Assembly (NCBI GenBank): GCA_016125425.1 | Contig: WGLT01000025.1 | Location: forward strand, 1-62,077 | Direction of reading: 5' to 3' | From: Alphaproteobacteria bacterium | GTDB taxonomy: Bacteria > Pseudomonadota > Alphaproteobacteria > Caulobacterales > Parvularculaceae | DNA: 62,077 nucleotides | Shown: piece by piece, positions 26,059 through 38,599 of the stretch | How the letters are laid out: the number at the start of each line of letters is the position of its first letter | Numbering within the stretch: the stretch's first letter is position 1 | The notes under the pieces: model-generated | The model's input: only the letters and a program-made list of their open reading frames with translations | The model's database searches: none | What the model was told of the DNA's origin: nothing | Translations under genes and position numbers: made by a program

Positions 26059-27647
26059 GCATGATCCTGAAATTTTGCGGAGCCGCGGGAACAGTCACAG
26101 GTTCGTGCTATTGGGTCCGGCACGCCAAAGGTTCGTTTCTTGTCGATTGCGGCATGTTTCAGGGATCGAAGACGTTAAAGGCGCTCAACTATGGAGATTT
26201 TCCATTCGACCCGAAGGAGCTTGATTTTGTACTTCTGACCCACGCCCATATCGATCACAGCGGTCTGTTTCCAAAACTCCTGCGCAGGGGTTTTCGTGGC
26301 AGAGCATTCGCAACGAGTGGAACGAAAGATTTGCTCGCCTACATGCTGCCGGACAGCGGCTATATCCAGGAAACGGAGGTCGCATTTCTGAATAGGCGCA
26401 ATGCGCAAAAAGGAATTGCGCCGGTTGAGCCGATTTATACGCGCTCCGACGGAGAAGAAGCGGCCGCACGCATCGACGCTATCGACTATGAGACCTGGTT
26501 TGAACCTGGCGCCGGGGTCACCGCAAGGCTATGGAATGCGGGTCACATTCTCGGTTCGGCGTCAATTGAACTGGAGGTCGATTCAAACCGTAGAAGCGCG
26601 CGAAAGATGCGCATGCTTTTTTCAGGTGATATCGGCCCCAAACACAAATTGTTCCTGCCGGATCCGAGCGCGCCGAGTGGCTTCGACTATGTCTTCAGCG
26701 AATCCACCTATGGCGCGCGGCGCCGGAAGAATCCTGCGCCCGAGGAAAGACGTGAGCGTCTTGGCGAAGTTCTTTCGACCGCGCTCGGGCGCGGGGGAGT
26801 CGTGGTCATTCCGGCGTTCAGCGTCGAGAGAACTCAGGAATTGCTCGCTGACATCGCTGTTCTCCTCAATCGCCGAATGATTAATCAAGCGCTTGTTTTT
26901 TTGGATTCGCCGCTCGCCATCAAAGCGACGGAAGTCTTCGCCCGACACTCGGAGGAGCTCGAGGATGTCGGCCCCGATGACGCGCTTTTTCAACACCCGT
27001 CATTCCATTTCACTTCGAGCGTTGAAGAGAGCAAAGCGATCAATCGATATGAGAACGGCGTTATTATCATTGCCGCCAGCGGCATGTGCGATGCGGGAAG
27101 AATTCGCCATCATCTCAAAGTTCGACTCCCGAGTCCGAAAAACACCGTGTTGCTTACCGGTTACCAGGCGCAGGGCACGCTTGGCGCGTTGCTTGAGAGC
27201 GGAAAGAAAGCTGTGCGTATCCAGGGCGAAGATGTGCGTGTCAATGCGCCGATTGAAAAGGTTGATTTCTATTCGGGGCATGTCGATGGAGAGGGGCTGT
27301 GCAAGTGGGTTTGCGCTCGCCGACCGATCAAGCGTGCGACTTTTCTGGTGCACGGAGAAGAAGAAGGTTTGACGATGCTTCGCGAACGTCTTCTGGGCGT
27401 CGGCTTCGATGCCGATCGCGTTATCATTCCGCGCCTGGACGACGAAGTCGATCTTTTGGGCGAAGGGGGAATTGCGGCGCGGGCAGGTCCGAAGCGATTG
27501 TCGCCAGAGGCTGTCGCGGCGCCCGACTGGCACAATGATTTAGCTCAGTTGTCTCTCGATATCCGCGACCAGCTCGACAGGGCGGCGGATGAGCGATCGC
27601 GCAAAATCATCCTGCGGCGCTTACGGCGCGCGCTCGAAGAAGAATGA
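26055..27647 (+). CDS. Beta-CASP metallo-beta-lactamase RNA nuclease
   Basis: A 530-residue MBL-fold protein with the zinc motif HAHIDHSG (residues 63-70), further ligands in GHILGSASIEL and FSGDIG, and the beta-CASP motifs A (SESTYGAR), B (ASGMCDAGRIRHHL) and C (VHGEEEG). The last ~70 residues form an RMMBL-like tail. Homologues are CPSF73-like ribonucleases that cleave and trim RNA. The GTG start overlaps the preceding gene; ATG at 26061 is an alternative. Coupling to AMP phosphorylase and a PRPP-synthetase homologue suggests recovery of ribose phosphate from RNA-derived nucleotides. Confidence 0.87.
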   Translation: MSMILKFCGAAGTVTGSCYWVRHAKGSFLVDCGMFQGSKTLKALNYGDFPFDPKELDFVLLTHAHIDHSGLFPKLLRRGFRGRAFATSGTKDLLAYMLPDSGYIQETEVAFLNRRNAQKGIAPVEPIYTRSDGEEAAARIDAIDYETWFEPGAGVTARLWNAGHILGSASIELEVDSNRRSARKMRMLFSGDIGPKHKLFLPDPSAPSGFDYVFSESTYGARRRKNPAPEERRERLGEVLSTALGRGGVVVIPAFSVERTQELLADIAVLLNRRMINQALVFLDSPLAIKATEVFARHSEELEDVGPDDALFQHPSFHFTSSVEESKAINRYENGVIIIAASGMCDAGRIRHHLKVRLPSPKNTVLLTGYQAQGTLGALLESGKKAVRIQGEDVRVNAPIEKVDFYSGHVDGEGLCKWVCARRPIKRATFLVHGEEEGLTMLRERLLGVGFDADRVIIPRLDDEVDLLGEGGIAARAGPKRLSPEAVAAPDWHNDLAQLSLDIRDQLDRAADERSRKIILRRLRRALEEE

Positions 27648-27655
27648 TAAAATCG

Positions 27656-29578
27656 CTAAATCTGCACCTGAATTCCAAGTTCGACGACTCGATCCGGCGG
27701 CAAGTTATAAAAAGAGGTTGCGCGCATAGCGTTGCGCGATAGGAACGCGAACAGCTTTTCGCGCCAAAGCATCATACCAGGCACCTCTTCGGTTGGAATG
27801 ATGGTTTCACGGCCCACATAATATGTTGTCCTTTCGAGATCGATCTCGAGGCCGAGCTTTTCGGCCAGCCGCAATGCGACGGGCACGTTCGGCTCCTGCA
27901 TAAAGCCATAATGCACGATCATCCGGGAAAAGCCCTGACCGAGGTCTTCGACAGTGAGGCGATCCGCGGCGCCGACACGGGGCACATCCTCGGTCACAAT
28001 GGTGAGAATGATCACCTGCTGGTGCAGCACCTGATTGTGCGCGAGATGATGCGGCAGGATGGGCGGCACGCGTGGGGTCGGCGCGCTCAGAAAGACGGCT
28101 GCGCCCGGCACGCGTACCGGCGGATTCGCTTTTAACTCCGCGAGAAAGTCCTTCAGCGCACGCTTGTCCTTTTCGAGTTGCGCGCTCAGAAGCGCCCGTC
28201 CTCGCGACCATGTGCGCATCAACAGAAAGACGACGCCGCCAATGAGCAAAGGAAACCATCCTCCCTCAAAGAACTTCAGGCTGTTTGCGCTGAAGAATGT
28301 GAGGTCCGCCGCCAAGAGCGCGCCAGTCACCGGGACAGCGAAGGCGAGGCGCCAACGCCAGCGCTCGCGCATCACAAAGAAGGTGAGTATGGTCGTGATG
28401 ACCATTGTTGTGCTGACAGCGACGCCATAGGCGGCGGCGAGATTTCCGGACGTCTTGAAACTGAGGACAAGGCCGATCGCCGCCACGGCAAGTCCGATGT
28501 TCACAAAGGGAATATAAACTTGGCCAGTCTCCTCCGAGGAAGTCTGCACGATCCGCATTCGCGGGCATTGCCCCAATTGTACGGCTTGCCGGGTAAGAGA
28601 AAACGCTCCGGAAATCACGGCCTGAGACGCGATCACCGTCGCTGCGGTGGCGAGCGCGATCAAAGGGTAGCGCGCCCAAAGCGGGGCGAGATGATAGAAG
28701 GGATGGAGGGCTTCATCAGGACGCGCGAGAACGAGAGCGCCCTGTCCGAAATAGTTGAGCAGAAGCGAGGGAAAGACGCAGGCGAACCAAGCGAGCCGAA
28801 TGGGCGCGACCCCGAAATGGCCCATATCAGCGTAAAGGGCTTCGCCGCCGGTCACCGCAAGAAATACCGCGCCGAGAACGATCACTGACGCGCCGCCGGC
28901 ATGAGCGCAAAATTCGATTGCGTACCATGGGTTCAGCGCCCTCAAGACCTCCGGATGCTGGAAAATCTGCGCGGCTCCGAGCGCGCCGATGCTCACAAAC
29001 CAAATGAGGGTGATGGGTCCGAATAAGGCGCCGACGCGGGCTGTTCCGTGAGACTGGAACGAAAATAGCAGAATGAGGATGATGATCGTCACGGGAATGA
29101 CGAAAGGCGCGAGGTCGTGCGCAGCGGTCTCGAGGCCCTCGACGGCGCTCAACACTGATATCGCAGGAGTGATCATCCCGTCGCCATATAAGAGGGCGGC
29201 GCCGAAAATACCGATGGCGATCAGGCGGCCCTTGCGTTTCCCCGCATCCGGGCGCCAGGGATTGAGGAGCGCCAACAGGGCGAGTATCCCGCCTTCGCCG
29301 CGGTTGTCTGCGCGCATCACCAGCGTCAAATATTTGAGCGTGACGACGATAATCAGCGACCAGAAAATCAGAGAAAGAACGCCGAGAACATTTTGGGAGG
29401 AAGGCTCCAGCGACGACAGCGCTTGCCTGAAAGCGTAAAGCGGGCTTGTCCCGATGTCGCCGTAGACGATCCCGAGGGCGATAAGGGCGAGCCCTGCGAC
29501 CTTGCGGCGCTCGGCGGGCGCAAAGCCCGCATGGGATGAGGCGCTCGTCGGCGCGGAGGAGGGAGAATCGACGGTCAT
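27656..29578 (-). CDS. kup: Low-affinity K+ uptake permease Kup
   Basis: A 640-residue KUP/HAK-family K+/H+ symporter. The family signature ALGIVYGDIGTSPLYAF opens the first helix, about twelve membrane helices follow, and a cytoplasmic C-terminal domain of ~140 residues closes the protein. Length and order match Kup of rhizobia. It takes up potassium at the inner membrane, particularly in acid. It is convergent with the beta-CASP gene (8 bp apart) and divergent from the DUF2334 gene. Confidence 0.94.
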   Translation of the reverse strand: MTVDSPSSAPTSASSHAGFAPAERRKVAGLALIALGIVYGDIGTSPLYAFRQALSSLEPSSQNVLGVLSLIFWSLIIVVTLKYLTLVMRADNRGEGGILALLALLNPWRPDAGKRKGRLIAIGIFGAALLYGDGMITPAISVLSAVEGLETAAHDLAPFVIPVTIIILILLFSFQSHGTARVGALFGPITLIWFVSIGALGAAQIFQHPEVLRALNPWYAIEFCAHAGGASVIVLGAVFLAVTGGEALYADMGHFGVAPIRLAWFACVFPSLLLNYFGQGALVLARPDEALHPFYHLAPLWARYPLIALATAATVIASQAVISGAFSLTRQAVQLGQCPRMRIVQTSSEETGQVYIPFVNIGLAVAAIGLVLSFKTSGNLAAAYGVAVSTTMVITTILTFFVMRERWRWRLAFAVPVTGALLAADLTFFSANSLKFFEGGWFPLLIGGVVFLLMRTWSRGRALLSAQLEKDKRALKDFLAELKANPPVRVPGAAVFLSAPTPRVPPILPHHLAHNQVLHQQVIILTIVTEDVPRVGAADRLTVEDLGQGFSRMIVHYGFMQEPNVPVALRLAEKLGLEIDLERTTYYVGRETIIPTEEVPGMMLWREKLFAFLSRNAMRATSFYNLPPDRVVELGIQVQI

Positions 29579-29738
29579 GGAACGCCGTTTTTTACCGATC
29601 GCGCTTCAAAAACAAGCCGTTTCGGCCGGCTGGCGCGGCCTGCGAAGCGAAGGCTATCGCGCAGGCGGCAAAAGGGCTATCGAAGCGGGTTCGAAAGGGA
29701 GGCGCCGCGGGCGCGCGCCGGGTTTGGTGAACGAAGCG

Positions 29739-30497
29739 ATGACGGCTCCACGCAAAAGGCTCATTCTCTGTCTCCATGACGTGTCGCCCCGCGATTTTCC
29801 GCGGATCGTTGAAATCGACCGATTCTATGAATCGATGGGAGTCGGCGCTCGGTATGCGATGCTGCTCGTTCCTAATCTTTGGCGGAAATGGCCGCTGAGG
29901 GAGCATTCCGAATTCGTCTCATGGATTCGCGAAAGAGCGGCGGCCGGAGTCGAAATGTTTCTGCACGGCTATTACCATTACGATACGACGCCGAAAAACG
30001 AGCGCCCGCTGAGAGTGCGGATTGCGCACGCCGTCGCGGGCGAAGGGGAATTCGCCGCGATCGAGGAGGATGAAGCGGAACGCCGCCTCAGAGACGGAAA
30101 GGCGCTGTTGGAGGATCTTCTGGAGAGGCCAGTCGACTCCTTCGTCGCTCCGGCCTGGCAATACAGTCAGGGCGCCAAAGCCGCGCTTGCAAAACTCGGA
30201 TTCAAGCTTGCCGAAAATCGAATGAGCGTCTGGTCCCCGGCGAACGGCGCCGTGCTCACCAAGTCTCCCGTTATCGCCTATGCGAGCCGTTCGCCGGCGC
30301 GGCGCGCTTCCTCGCTCATTTGGTCGCGGCTCTCGACAATCACTATGAAGGGCTGCGACGTAGTGCGTCACGCATTGCACCCCAATGATTTCAATGCGGA
30401 CAGCTTGAAAATCGAAATTGAGCGATCGCTCCGCGACCTGATGCGTGACCGGCAACTCTCAACATATCGCAGGCTTTTGGAGACGCCGGCGCAGTGA
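29739..30497 (+). CDS. DUF2334 polysaccharide-deacetylase-like protein
   Basis: A NodB-like (carbohydrate esterase 4-related) protein of the DUF2334 family. I choose ATG 29739 (252 residues) because the fold begins at once with LILCLHDVSPRD, in which Asp is the first metal ligand; GTG 29727 is an alternative, and the frame also extends into kup. The metal pair is in MFLHGYYHYDT (His-x3-His). APAWQYS supplies the usual later catalytic motif. It would deacylate a sugar, perhaps in cell envelope or exopolysaccharide. It has no signal peptide, so it may act in the cytoplasm. It is convergent with the sulfotransferase gene. Confidence 0.78.
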   Translation: MTAPRKRLILCLHDVSPRDFPRIVEIDRFYESMGVGARYAMLLVPNLWRKWPLREHSEFVSWIRERAAAGVEMFLHGYYHYDTTPKNERPLRVRIAHAVAGEGEFAAIEEDEAERRLRDGKALLEDLLERPVDSFVAPAWQYSQGAKAALAKLGFKLAENRMSVWSPANGAVLTKSPVIAYASRSPARRASSLIWSRLSTITMKGCDVVRHALHPNDFNADSLKIEIERSLRDLMRDRQLSTYRRLLETPAQ

Positions 30498-30515
30498 CGG
30501 AGACTGCGTCGGATG

Positions 30516-31580
30516 TCAGGCTGCAGTCTCCGGAATGCGGGCCTCGCCGATGTGGTAACCGAGAGCCGTCAACCCCGGCTCGCATGCGCGCGTCAATGCG
30601 TCCAATTCCGGGCCGTCAAGCGCGCGTTTTCGTCCTTTGCCGGGCTGGAATGCATTACAGGCGTCTTCAAGCCATTCGGCTGTTCCGTCGAGAGGACCGA
30701 CGAAATCAATCAACTGGCGCAGAGATTGGCGGGGCGTGCGAACAAGACCTTCGTAGCTGACGGATAATTTCTGTTCGTCAGGAATTTTGTCGAGATGTCT
30801 GAGGCCGAGGAGCGTCATCGCTGACCAAAACTCTCCGATCTCAGCAGCGGTTGAAGTTCGACGAAGTTTATCGCCGGCGCCGTAAATCGGCGACAGGAAG
30901 CGCTCCGCCACGGAGATAATGCGGCTTTCCCCGATACGAAACGGCGGTTCGAGCAGGTCCACTCCAAAGCGCTTTGCGGACCGCCAGGACTGCGCAAGCA
31001 GCCGCAGCGGCGGGTATGATTGCATCGACAGCGCGACATCGCGGCCGTCGCGAAAGAGATGGATGAATTTTGCATTTGGATAGAGCCGAGCCAATGCCGG
31101 AACAAACAAGAGAGAAGCGCCGGAACGTTCGATCCAAATCTTTTTGCCGAGACGCTGGCATAACCAGGAGAACATGAATTCGTATTGTTCCGAAAGCGGC
31201 GCTTTCGGGCGGCTTGTGATCGCCGCTTCCAGTTCGAAAAACAGAACATCAGGCTCCGGCGAAAGGGGCGGCAGCATCATGTAAAGGATTGGCGGGAGCG
31301 TCTTTTGCGTGAACAAACGCGAACGCGAGAAATCATACACGAATTCATGCGGGCAGGTCGTCGGAGTCAGCGTTTCGCTCATCGCGCGCCGCGGCGTTGA
31401 CAGCAGCCGCCAAAACGCTTCGCCGTCGAGTCTGTTATAAACGAAAGCGTGTGTGTTGACCGCCATGAAGACTTCGGAAAGGCTCAGAATGTCCGGATGA
31501 CGCGAGAGAAGATTTGACAATAGCGTCGAACCGCAACGGCCGGCCGTAACGATAAAAACAGGCGTCTGACGTTCAACCAT
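30516..31580 (-). CDS. Sulfotransferase family protein
   Basis: A 354-residue PAPS-dependent sulfotransferase. The N-terminal FIVTAGRCGSTLLSNLL is the 5'-phosphosulfate loop, and HLFRDGRDVALSM is the 3'-phosphate site. It transfers sulfate from PAPS to a hydroxyl or amino group of an unknown acceptor. Its start shares one base with the hpnA stop (TAATG), so the two are translated from one mRNA. That links it to hopanoid or glycolipid modification. No TPR domain is present, unlike the three sulfotransferases at 35843-39964. Confidence 0.85.
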   Translation of the reverse strand: MVERQTPVFIVTAGRCGSTLLSNLLSRHPDILSLSEVFMAVNTHAFVYNRLDGEAFWRLLSTPRRAMSETLTPTTCPHEFVYDFSRSRLFTQKTLPPILYMMLPPLSPEPDVLFFELEAAITSRPKAPLSEQYEFMFSWLCQRLGKKIWIERSGASLLFVPALARLYPNAKFIHLFRDGRDVALSMQSYPPLRLLAQSWRSAKRFGVDLLEPPFRIGESRIISVAERFLSPIYGAGDKLRRTSTAAEIGEFWSAMTLLGLRHLDKIPDEQKLSVSYEGLVRTPRQSLRQLIDFVGPLDGTAEWLEDACNAFQPGKGRKRALDGPELDALTRACEPGLTALGYHIGEARIPETAA

Positions 31581-32608
31581 TACGCGGGGCTTTCAGTCGG
31601 ATTTGCGATCAATTCGCCACGCCCCATGCCAACAGGCTCGACGCCGAACCAGATGAGAGCGTCTGCAATCGCCCGCCGTAGCGGTCCGGTTTTGTAGCCG
31701 AGTTCGCGTTGCGCTTTGTTTGAAGAAAAATACATCATTTTCTTGGCGAGACGCAGACCGTTCACCGTGACGAGAGGCTCGCGGTTCGTGACGTGGGCGA
31801 TCGTTTCAGCGACAAACGCAACCGGATAGATTGCACGACGCGCGAGTTCGATCTTCGGCGGCTTTCTGTCCGTCATATCGGCGATGAGCCATAGCAAGGA
31901 ACGGAGCGAAAGATTATAACCGCCGAGAATGTATTTCTCTCCGATCCGACCTTTGTCGTGTGCGAGAAGGTGGCCTTCCGCAACGTCGTCGACATGCACA
32001 AAATTGAGGCCGGTATTCACGAAAGCGGGGATGCGCCCAAGGCCGGCCTCGAGAATCATTCGGCCCGTCGGGGTCGGTTTGATGTCGCGAGGTCCGATCG
32101 GCGTTGACGGATTGACGATGACGATCGGCGCGCCTTTTCGCGCCCAGTCGCAGGCCAGCTTTTCGGCGATGAATTTGGATTTCTTGTAAGCGCCGATCAG
32201 ATCGGACTTGGTCGCGGATGAGGTTTCGTCAGCGGGCGCGCCGTCATGGCTCGCGCCGAGCGTGCACACGCTGCTTGTATAGACGATACGCGCAACATCG
32301 CGCTTCATCGCTGCGCGGATGAGATTATCCGTTCCGACCACGTTGGATTCGAAAATCTCGCGGTCATTGCGCGCCCACAACCTGTAGTCGGCGGCGACAT
32401 GATAGACCGAATCTACGCCCTGCATCGCCGCGTCGAGCGAGACCGGATCGCGCAAATCGCCAACAACGCGTTCGACATCGAGGTCGGCGAGATTGGGACA
32501 TTCTCCGGCGCCGCGGGTCAGCGCCCGAACTTTTTCGCCCCTTCTGAGGAGCTTGCGGGCGACTGCTGACCCGACAAAACCGGTTGCGCCGGTTACCAAT
32601 ATGACCAA
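31580..32608 (-). CDS. hpnA: Hopanoid-associated sugar epimerase HpnA
   Basis: A 342-residue extended-SDR protein of the NAD-dependent epimerase family, matching hopanoid-associated HpnA. It has the cofactor motif TGATGFVGSAVARKLL, YHVAADYRLWARND, YTSSVCTLG and the catalytic YKKSK. HpnA belongs to the hopanoid gene set and is thought to act on a sugar attached to or destined for hopanoids. The other hpn genes (squalene-hopene cyclase, hpnCDE, hpnH) are not in the window, so hpnA is displaced here and forms a pair with a sulfotransferase gene. Confidence 0.88.
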   Translation of the reverse strand: MVILVTGATGFVGSAVARKLLRRGEKVRALTRGAGECPNLADLDVERVVGDLRDPVSLDAAMQGVDSVYHVAADYRLWARNDREIFESNVVGTDNLIRAAMKRDVARIVYTSSVCTLGASHDGAPADETSSATKSDLIGAYKKSKFIAEKLACDWARKGAPIVIVNPSTPIGPRDIKPTPTGRMILEAGLGRIPAFVNTGLNFVHVDDVAEGHLLAHDKGRIGEKYILGGYNLSLRSLLWLIADMTDRKPPKIELARRAIYPVAFVAETIAHVTNREPLVTVNGLRLAKKMMYFSSNKAQRELGYKTGPLRRAIADALIWFGVEPVGMGRGELIANPTESPA

Positions 32609-32988
32609 GAATCAAACCTCCTTGCGACCGTCCCGCCCCTTCGCCGCCCAGACGGCGCAGGCGTCTCTTCAAAGCGCGCATCTTGCGCGCCCGTTTGTCG
32701 TGACCGTCGAATTCCCCCCGCTTCGTCCGCCCCGGCCCACAATGGGGGAGGACGTCCGCCAGCGAAAGAAAAATCGTGCGCGCTCGGCGCCTGGTCTGAA
32801 ATCTCAGACGGAACCGAGGCGGGCGAGCCGCCATGCCGGAGGCCCGATTTCGTGTCTCTAGAGAAACGGCCGGCGGCGATTCGCCGTGCGGGGCGGGCCG
32901 GCGGCGGCCCCGCGGCCTGGCGGGCCGGCGGCGCGAAGAGCGCGAGAGGACGCTTTGCGACTCGCGAAATCGTCTGGTATAGCGCGCC
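32609..32988. other. Divergent intergenic region hpnA / rlmE
   Basis: About 380 bp of very GC-rich sequence between divergent hpnA and rlmE. Open frames on both strands here are artefacts of GC richness. The only clear structure is a perfect inverted repeat GTCTGA-AATC-TCAGAC at 32794-32809, which could be an operator or small hairpin. GC-rich repeats GGCCGGCGGC near 32899-32935 could fold strongly. No gene is recognised. Confidence 0.5.
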
Positions 32989-33828
32989 ATGGAACGGCGG
33001 AAATCCAGCTCCCGGCAGGGGCCGCGGCCCAAAAAGCGACCCAAAGTCGATATTTCGAAGACGGCGCTCGGCGCCGAGCCGGAAAAGCGCGGCCTGAAAC
33101 GCGCCGGGCCCGCCGCCAAATCCCCCGCAGACAAACGCCCGCCCGCCAAGGCGTCGGTCACGCCTTCGGGGGGCGGCCAGCGCGAGCTCGCCGTCAATGT
33201 GAAGACGGCGCGAAAGCGCAAGCTTTCTTCGACTCTGTGGCTGCAGCGCCAGCTCAATGATCCCTTCGTCGCGCGCGCCAAGGCGGAAGGCTACCGCTCG
33301 CGCGCGGCCTACAAGCTGATCGAGCTCGACGAGAAATTCGGTCTTTTGAAGAAGGGCGCGCGCGTCGTCGATCTGGGCGCGGCGCCGGGCGGGTGGACGC
33401 AGGTCGCCGTCAAAAAAGGCGCGCGCGTGATCGGCATCGACTATCTCGGCGTGCCGCCGATTCCGGGCGCTGAAATACTCGAACTGGATTTTCTCGATGA
33501 GACAGCGCCTGCAAAGCTCAAAGCGTTGCTCGGCGGCAAGGCGGACGTCGTCCTGTCCGATATGGCGGCGCCGACGACCGGTCATAAGACGACGGACCAC
33601 TTGCGTATAATCGCGCTCGCCGAGGCCGCGCTTGATTTCGCCGAGGACGTCCTGGCGCCGGGCGGCGCGTTTGTCTCGAAAGTATTCCAGGGCGGCGCCG
33701 AAGGCGAATTGTTGTCTCGCCTCAAACAGGACTTCGAAACGGTGAAGCACGCCAAGCCGAAGGCGAGCCGGTCGGATTCCGCCGAGATGTATGTGGTCGC
33801 AGCCGGCTTCAGGGGGAGGGGAAAGTGA
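32989..33828 (+). CDS. rlmE: 23S rRNA 2'-O-methyltransferase RlmE (FtsJ)
   Basis: A 279-residue RrmJ/FtsJ-type methyltransferase that 2'-O-methylates U2552 of 23S rRNA. The catalytic K-D-K-E tetrad is at Lys109, Asp191, Lys231 and Glu266, and the SAM loop is [11 protein letters not shown] (127-137). A basic, disordered N-terminal extension of about 70 residues precedes the domain, as in several alphaproteobacteria. Downstream, a phosphatase-like gene overlaps by GTGA. The exopolyphosphatase gene often found upstream of rlmE in this group is absent. Confidence 0.93.
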   Translation: MERRKSSSRQGPRPKKRPKVDISKTALGAEPEKRGLKRAGPAAKSPADKRPPAKASVTPSGGGQRELAVNVKTARKRKLSSTLWLQRQLNDPFVARAKAEGYRSRAAYKLIELDEKFGLLKKGARVVDLGAAPGGWTQVAVKKGARVIGIDYLGVPPIPGAEILELDFLDETAPAKLKALLGGKADVVLSDMAAPTTGHKTTDHLRIIALAEAALDFAEDVLAPGGAFVSKVFQGGAEGELLSRLKQDFETVKHAKPKASRSDSAEMYVVAAGFRGRGK

Positions 33829-34382
33829 AAATCTGGGTCTCCTCCCTCGACAAGGTGCATGTCATCGCGGCGAGAACGCGCCCCGAGCGCGTCGTCAGCC
33901 TGCTCGGCGCGACGCCTTTCCCCGATATTCCTGGCTATGACGAAGGCCGTCATCACAGGCTCGAAGTCGACGATATCAGGCAGCCCGAAGACGGGCGGGC
34001 GACGCCGAATGCGGCGCGCATCGAGCCGATGATCGAATTCCTCAAGCGGTGGCGGCGCGAAGAACCGTTGCTTGTTCATTGCTGGGCGGGCATTTCCCGA
34101 TCGACAGCGACCGCCTTTGTCGCAGCGTGCCTGCATAATCCCGAAGCGGATGAATCCGACATTGCGGCCGCGATCGCCCACGCCTCGCCGACCGCCTATC
34201 CGAATACGCTCATCGTTTCGATCGCCGACGATATTCTCGGCAGACGCGGGCGCATGGCGGACGCCGCCGCCGCCCTTTGCGCGGACGAGGCGCGCAAGAC
34301 GCGCGCTATCGCCGCAGAAACGGGAGAGCCGTTTTTCATTCCGGCGCATTTCGATGCGCGAAAAATCGAAGACAGAGGCTGA
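33825..34382 (+). CDS. Dual-specificity/tyrosine phosphatase-like protein
   Basis: A 185-residue protein with the phosphatase signature [10 protein letters not shown] (Cys-x5-Arg) near residue 84, preceded by an Asp-containing segment typical of cysteine phosphatases. A GTG start overlaps the rlmE stop by four bases. Related alphaproteobacterial proteins are annotated tyrosine phosphatase family. The substrate may be a phosphoprotein or a small phospho-compound. It lies 3 bp before guaB, so rlmE, this gene and guaB may be co-transcribed. Confidence 0.82.
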   Translation: MKIWVSSLDKVHVIAARTRPERVVSLLGATPFPDIPGYDEGRHHRLEVDDIRQPEDGRATPNAARIEPMIEFLKRWRREEPLLVHCWAGISRSTATAFVAACLHNPEADESDIAAAIAHASPTAYPNTLIVSIADDILGRRGRMADAAAALCADEARKTRAIAAETGEPFFIPAHFDARKIEDRG

Positions 34383-37210
<2,828 letters not shown>

Positions 37211-37261
37211 AAATTGAAACCATTCTCTAACGAACGCTTCATAACGCAGCGGCGATGGCGC

Positions 37262-38584
37262 CTAGCCTGCAAGTTCTCCGAGCGCGTCCAATAAAGGACC
37301 GAGATGTTTTTCATAGCGCCGCCAGCGTCCGACCGATGATTCGTAAACCGGCTGGCGCGCTTGCCATGCGCTCGATGTGTGGATCGGGCCGGACTGGCCT
37401 GAGGTCTTCTTTCGAGGGGCGTCGCCAAGACCCAAGAGATCAAACAGCATGTATTCGCCATTATCTGATTGGTTGACGAGCGTCTCGTAATCCACATGCG
37501 CGCATATGTTCGGGGCGACTTCATCCCAATAGCGCATCAGGTCATGGTATAGCCGGTAATAGGCGCCGAGATCGGCGAGGTCAAAACTATAAGGAAAGGC
37601 ATGAGGCGAAAGCGTTTGGAAGAAACAGGACAGGCAAACATCGACGGCGTTTCGCCGGGTGTGAATGACGCGCGCATTCGGCAGTATCATCCGTAATAGG
37701 CCGACGCGGCGGAAGTTCAGAGTGTTCTTGTCGATGGTGCGACTGGCGTCCTGCGCCAGCGCGCATACGCCTTCGAGGTAGCGTGCGCCATAATAGGCAA
37801 GAGGCTGGCGGGGCTCGCCTTTCTGATCCGAAGCGATGATATCGTCCTCGACATAGGTGAGATCCGGGCGCTCGCCGAGTGCGGCTACGCCTTCAAACTG
37901 CGCGAGCATCGCTTCTGCGAGGGTCGTGCCGCTGCGTGGCATACCGACGATGAAGACAGGCTTGTCGCTCGGCTCGCCCAGGTCCTTCGCAGCGGCGATC
38001 TCATCGCGTGAGTAGCGAAGTTTGATCTGCTGAAAATCGCTGAGCGCAGCGGCGTGATCATAGACGACGGGCACGCGGGAGTTAGCGCTTTTCAGGTTTT
38101 CAAAAGCGCGGTCCCATTCGCCGATATCGTCGTAGAACTTCGCAAGCGCGAATTCGATGTAGCCAAGGTCGGCGATCGTGCGGCCGGGGGACTGTTTGAA
38201 CTTTTCGAGCCGGTCAATCAAGGGATCGCCCGGCGTCGCGACGTGAATGTGGGACAGGAGCAGATAGCTGACGAACGCTTCCGGTTCGAGCCGAAGCGAG
38301 GCGTTAAATTCTTCTTCCGCCTTTTCGAATCGTCCAAGGGTGGCGAGCGTGCGAGCGAGCGCCAGGCGCCAATGGGCGCTGTTTGGATCGCGCGCGACTG
38401 CTTCCTCGAAAGCGTGTTGCGCAAGCGCAAAGTCTGACGACTGGTGGGCAAGCTCGCCCAACATGGCATGCGGCCTCGGATCGTTCGGCGTCTGCGCGCC
38501 CATCTCCTCGAACATTCGGAGGGCTTCGGTCTTTCGGCCATTTCGCCAGAGGGCGGCGGCTTCAACGGCGGAAGGTCTTTGCAT
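37262..38584 (-). CDS. TPR-sulfotransferase (second of three)
   Basis: A 440-residue paralogue of the genes on both sides. TPR-like helices occupy about residues 5-165. The PAPS loop is FIVGMPRSGTTLAEAML, and the 3'-phosphate site is RRNAVDVCLSCFFQ. The C terminus SVGRWRRYEKHLGPLLDAL is shared with its neighbours. It is separated by 51 bp from the downstream paralogue and 15 bp from the upstream one, so the three probably form an operon. Divergence between the copies suggests different acceptors rather than a recent duplication. Confidence 0.85.
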   Translation of the reverse strand: MQRPSAVEAAALWRNGRKTEALRMFEEMGAQTPNDPRPHAMLGELAHQSSDFALAQHAFEEAVARDPNSAHWRLALARTLATLGRFEKAEEEFNASLRLEPEAFVSYLLLSHIHVATPGDPLIDRLEKFKQSPGRTIADLGYIEFALAKFYDDIGEWDRAFENLKSANSRVPVVYDHAAALSDFQQIKLRYSRDEIAAAKDLGEPSDKPVFIVGMPRSGTTLAEAMLAQFEGVAALGERPDLTYVEDDIIASDQKGEPRQPLAYYGARYLEGVCALAQDASRTIDKNTLNFRRVGLLRMILPNARVIHTRRNAVDVCLSCFFQTLSPHAFPYSFDLADLGAYYRLYHDLMRYWDEVAPNICAHVDYETLVNQSDNGEYMLFDLLGLGDAPRKKTSGQSGPIHTSSAWQARQPVYESSVGRWRRYEKHLGPLLDALGELAG

Positions 38585-38599
38585 GACTTATGTTCTCTT

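Noticed and set aside
32852-33097. Plus-strand frames before rlmE.
   Set aside because: They are in other frames of GC-rich sequence, and the rlmE start is clear at 32989.
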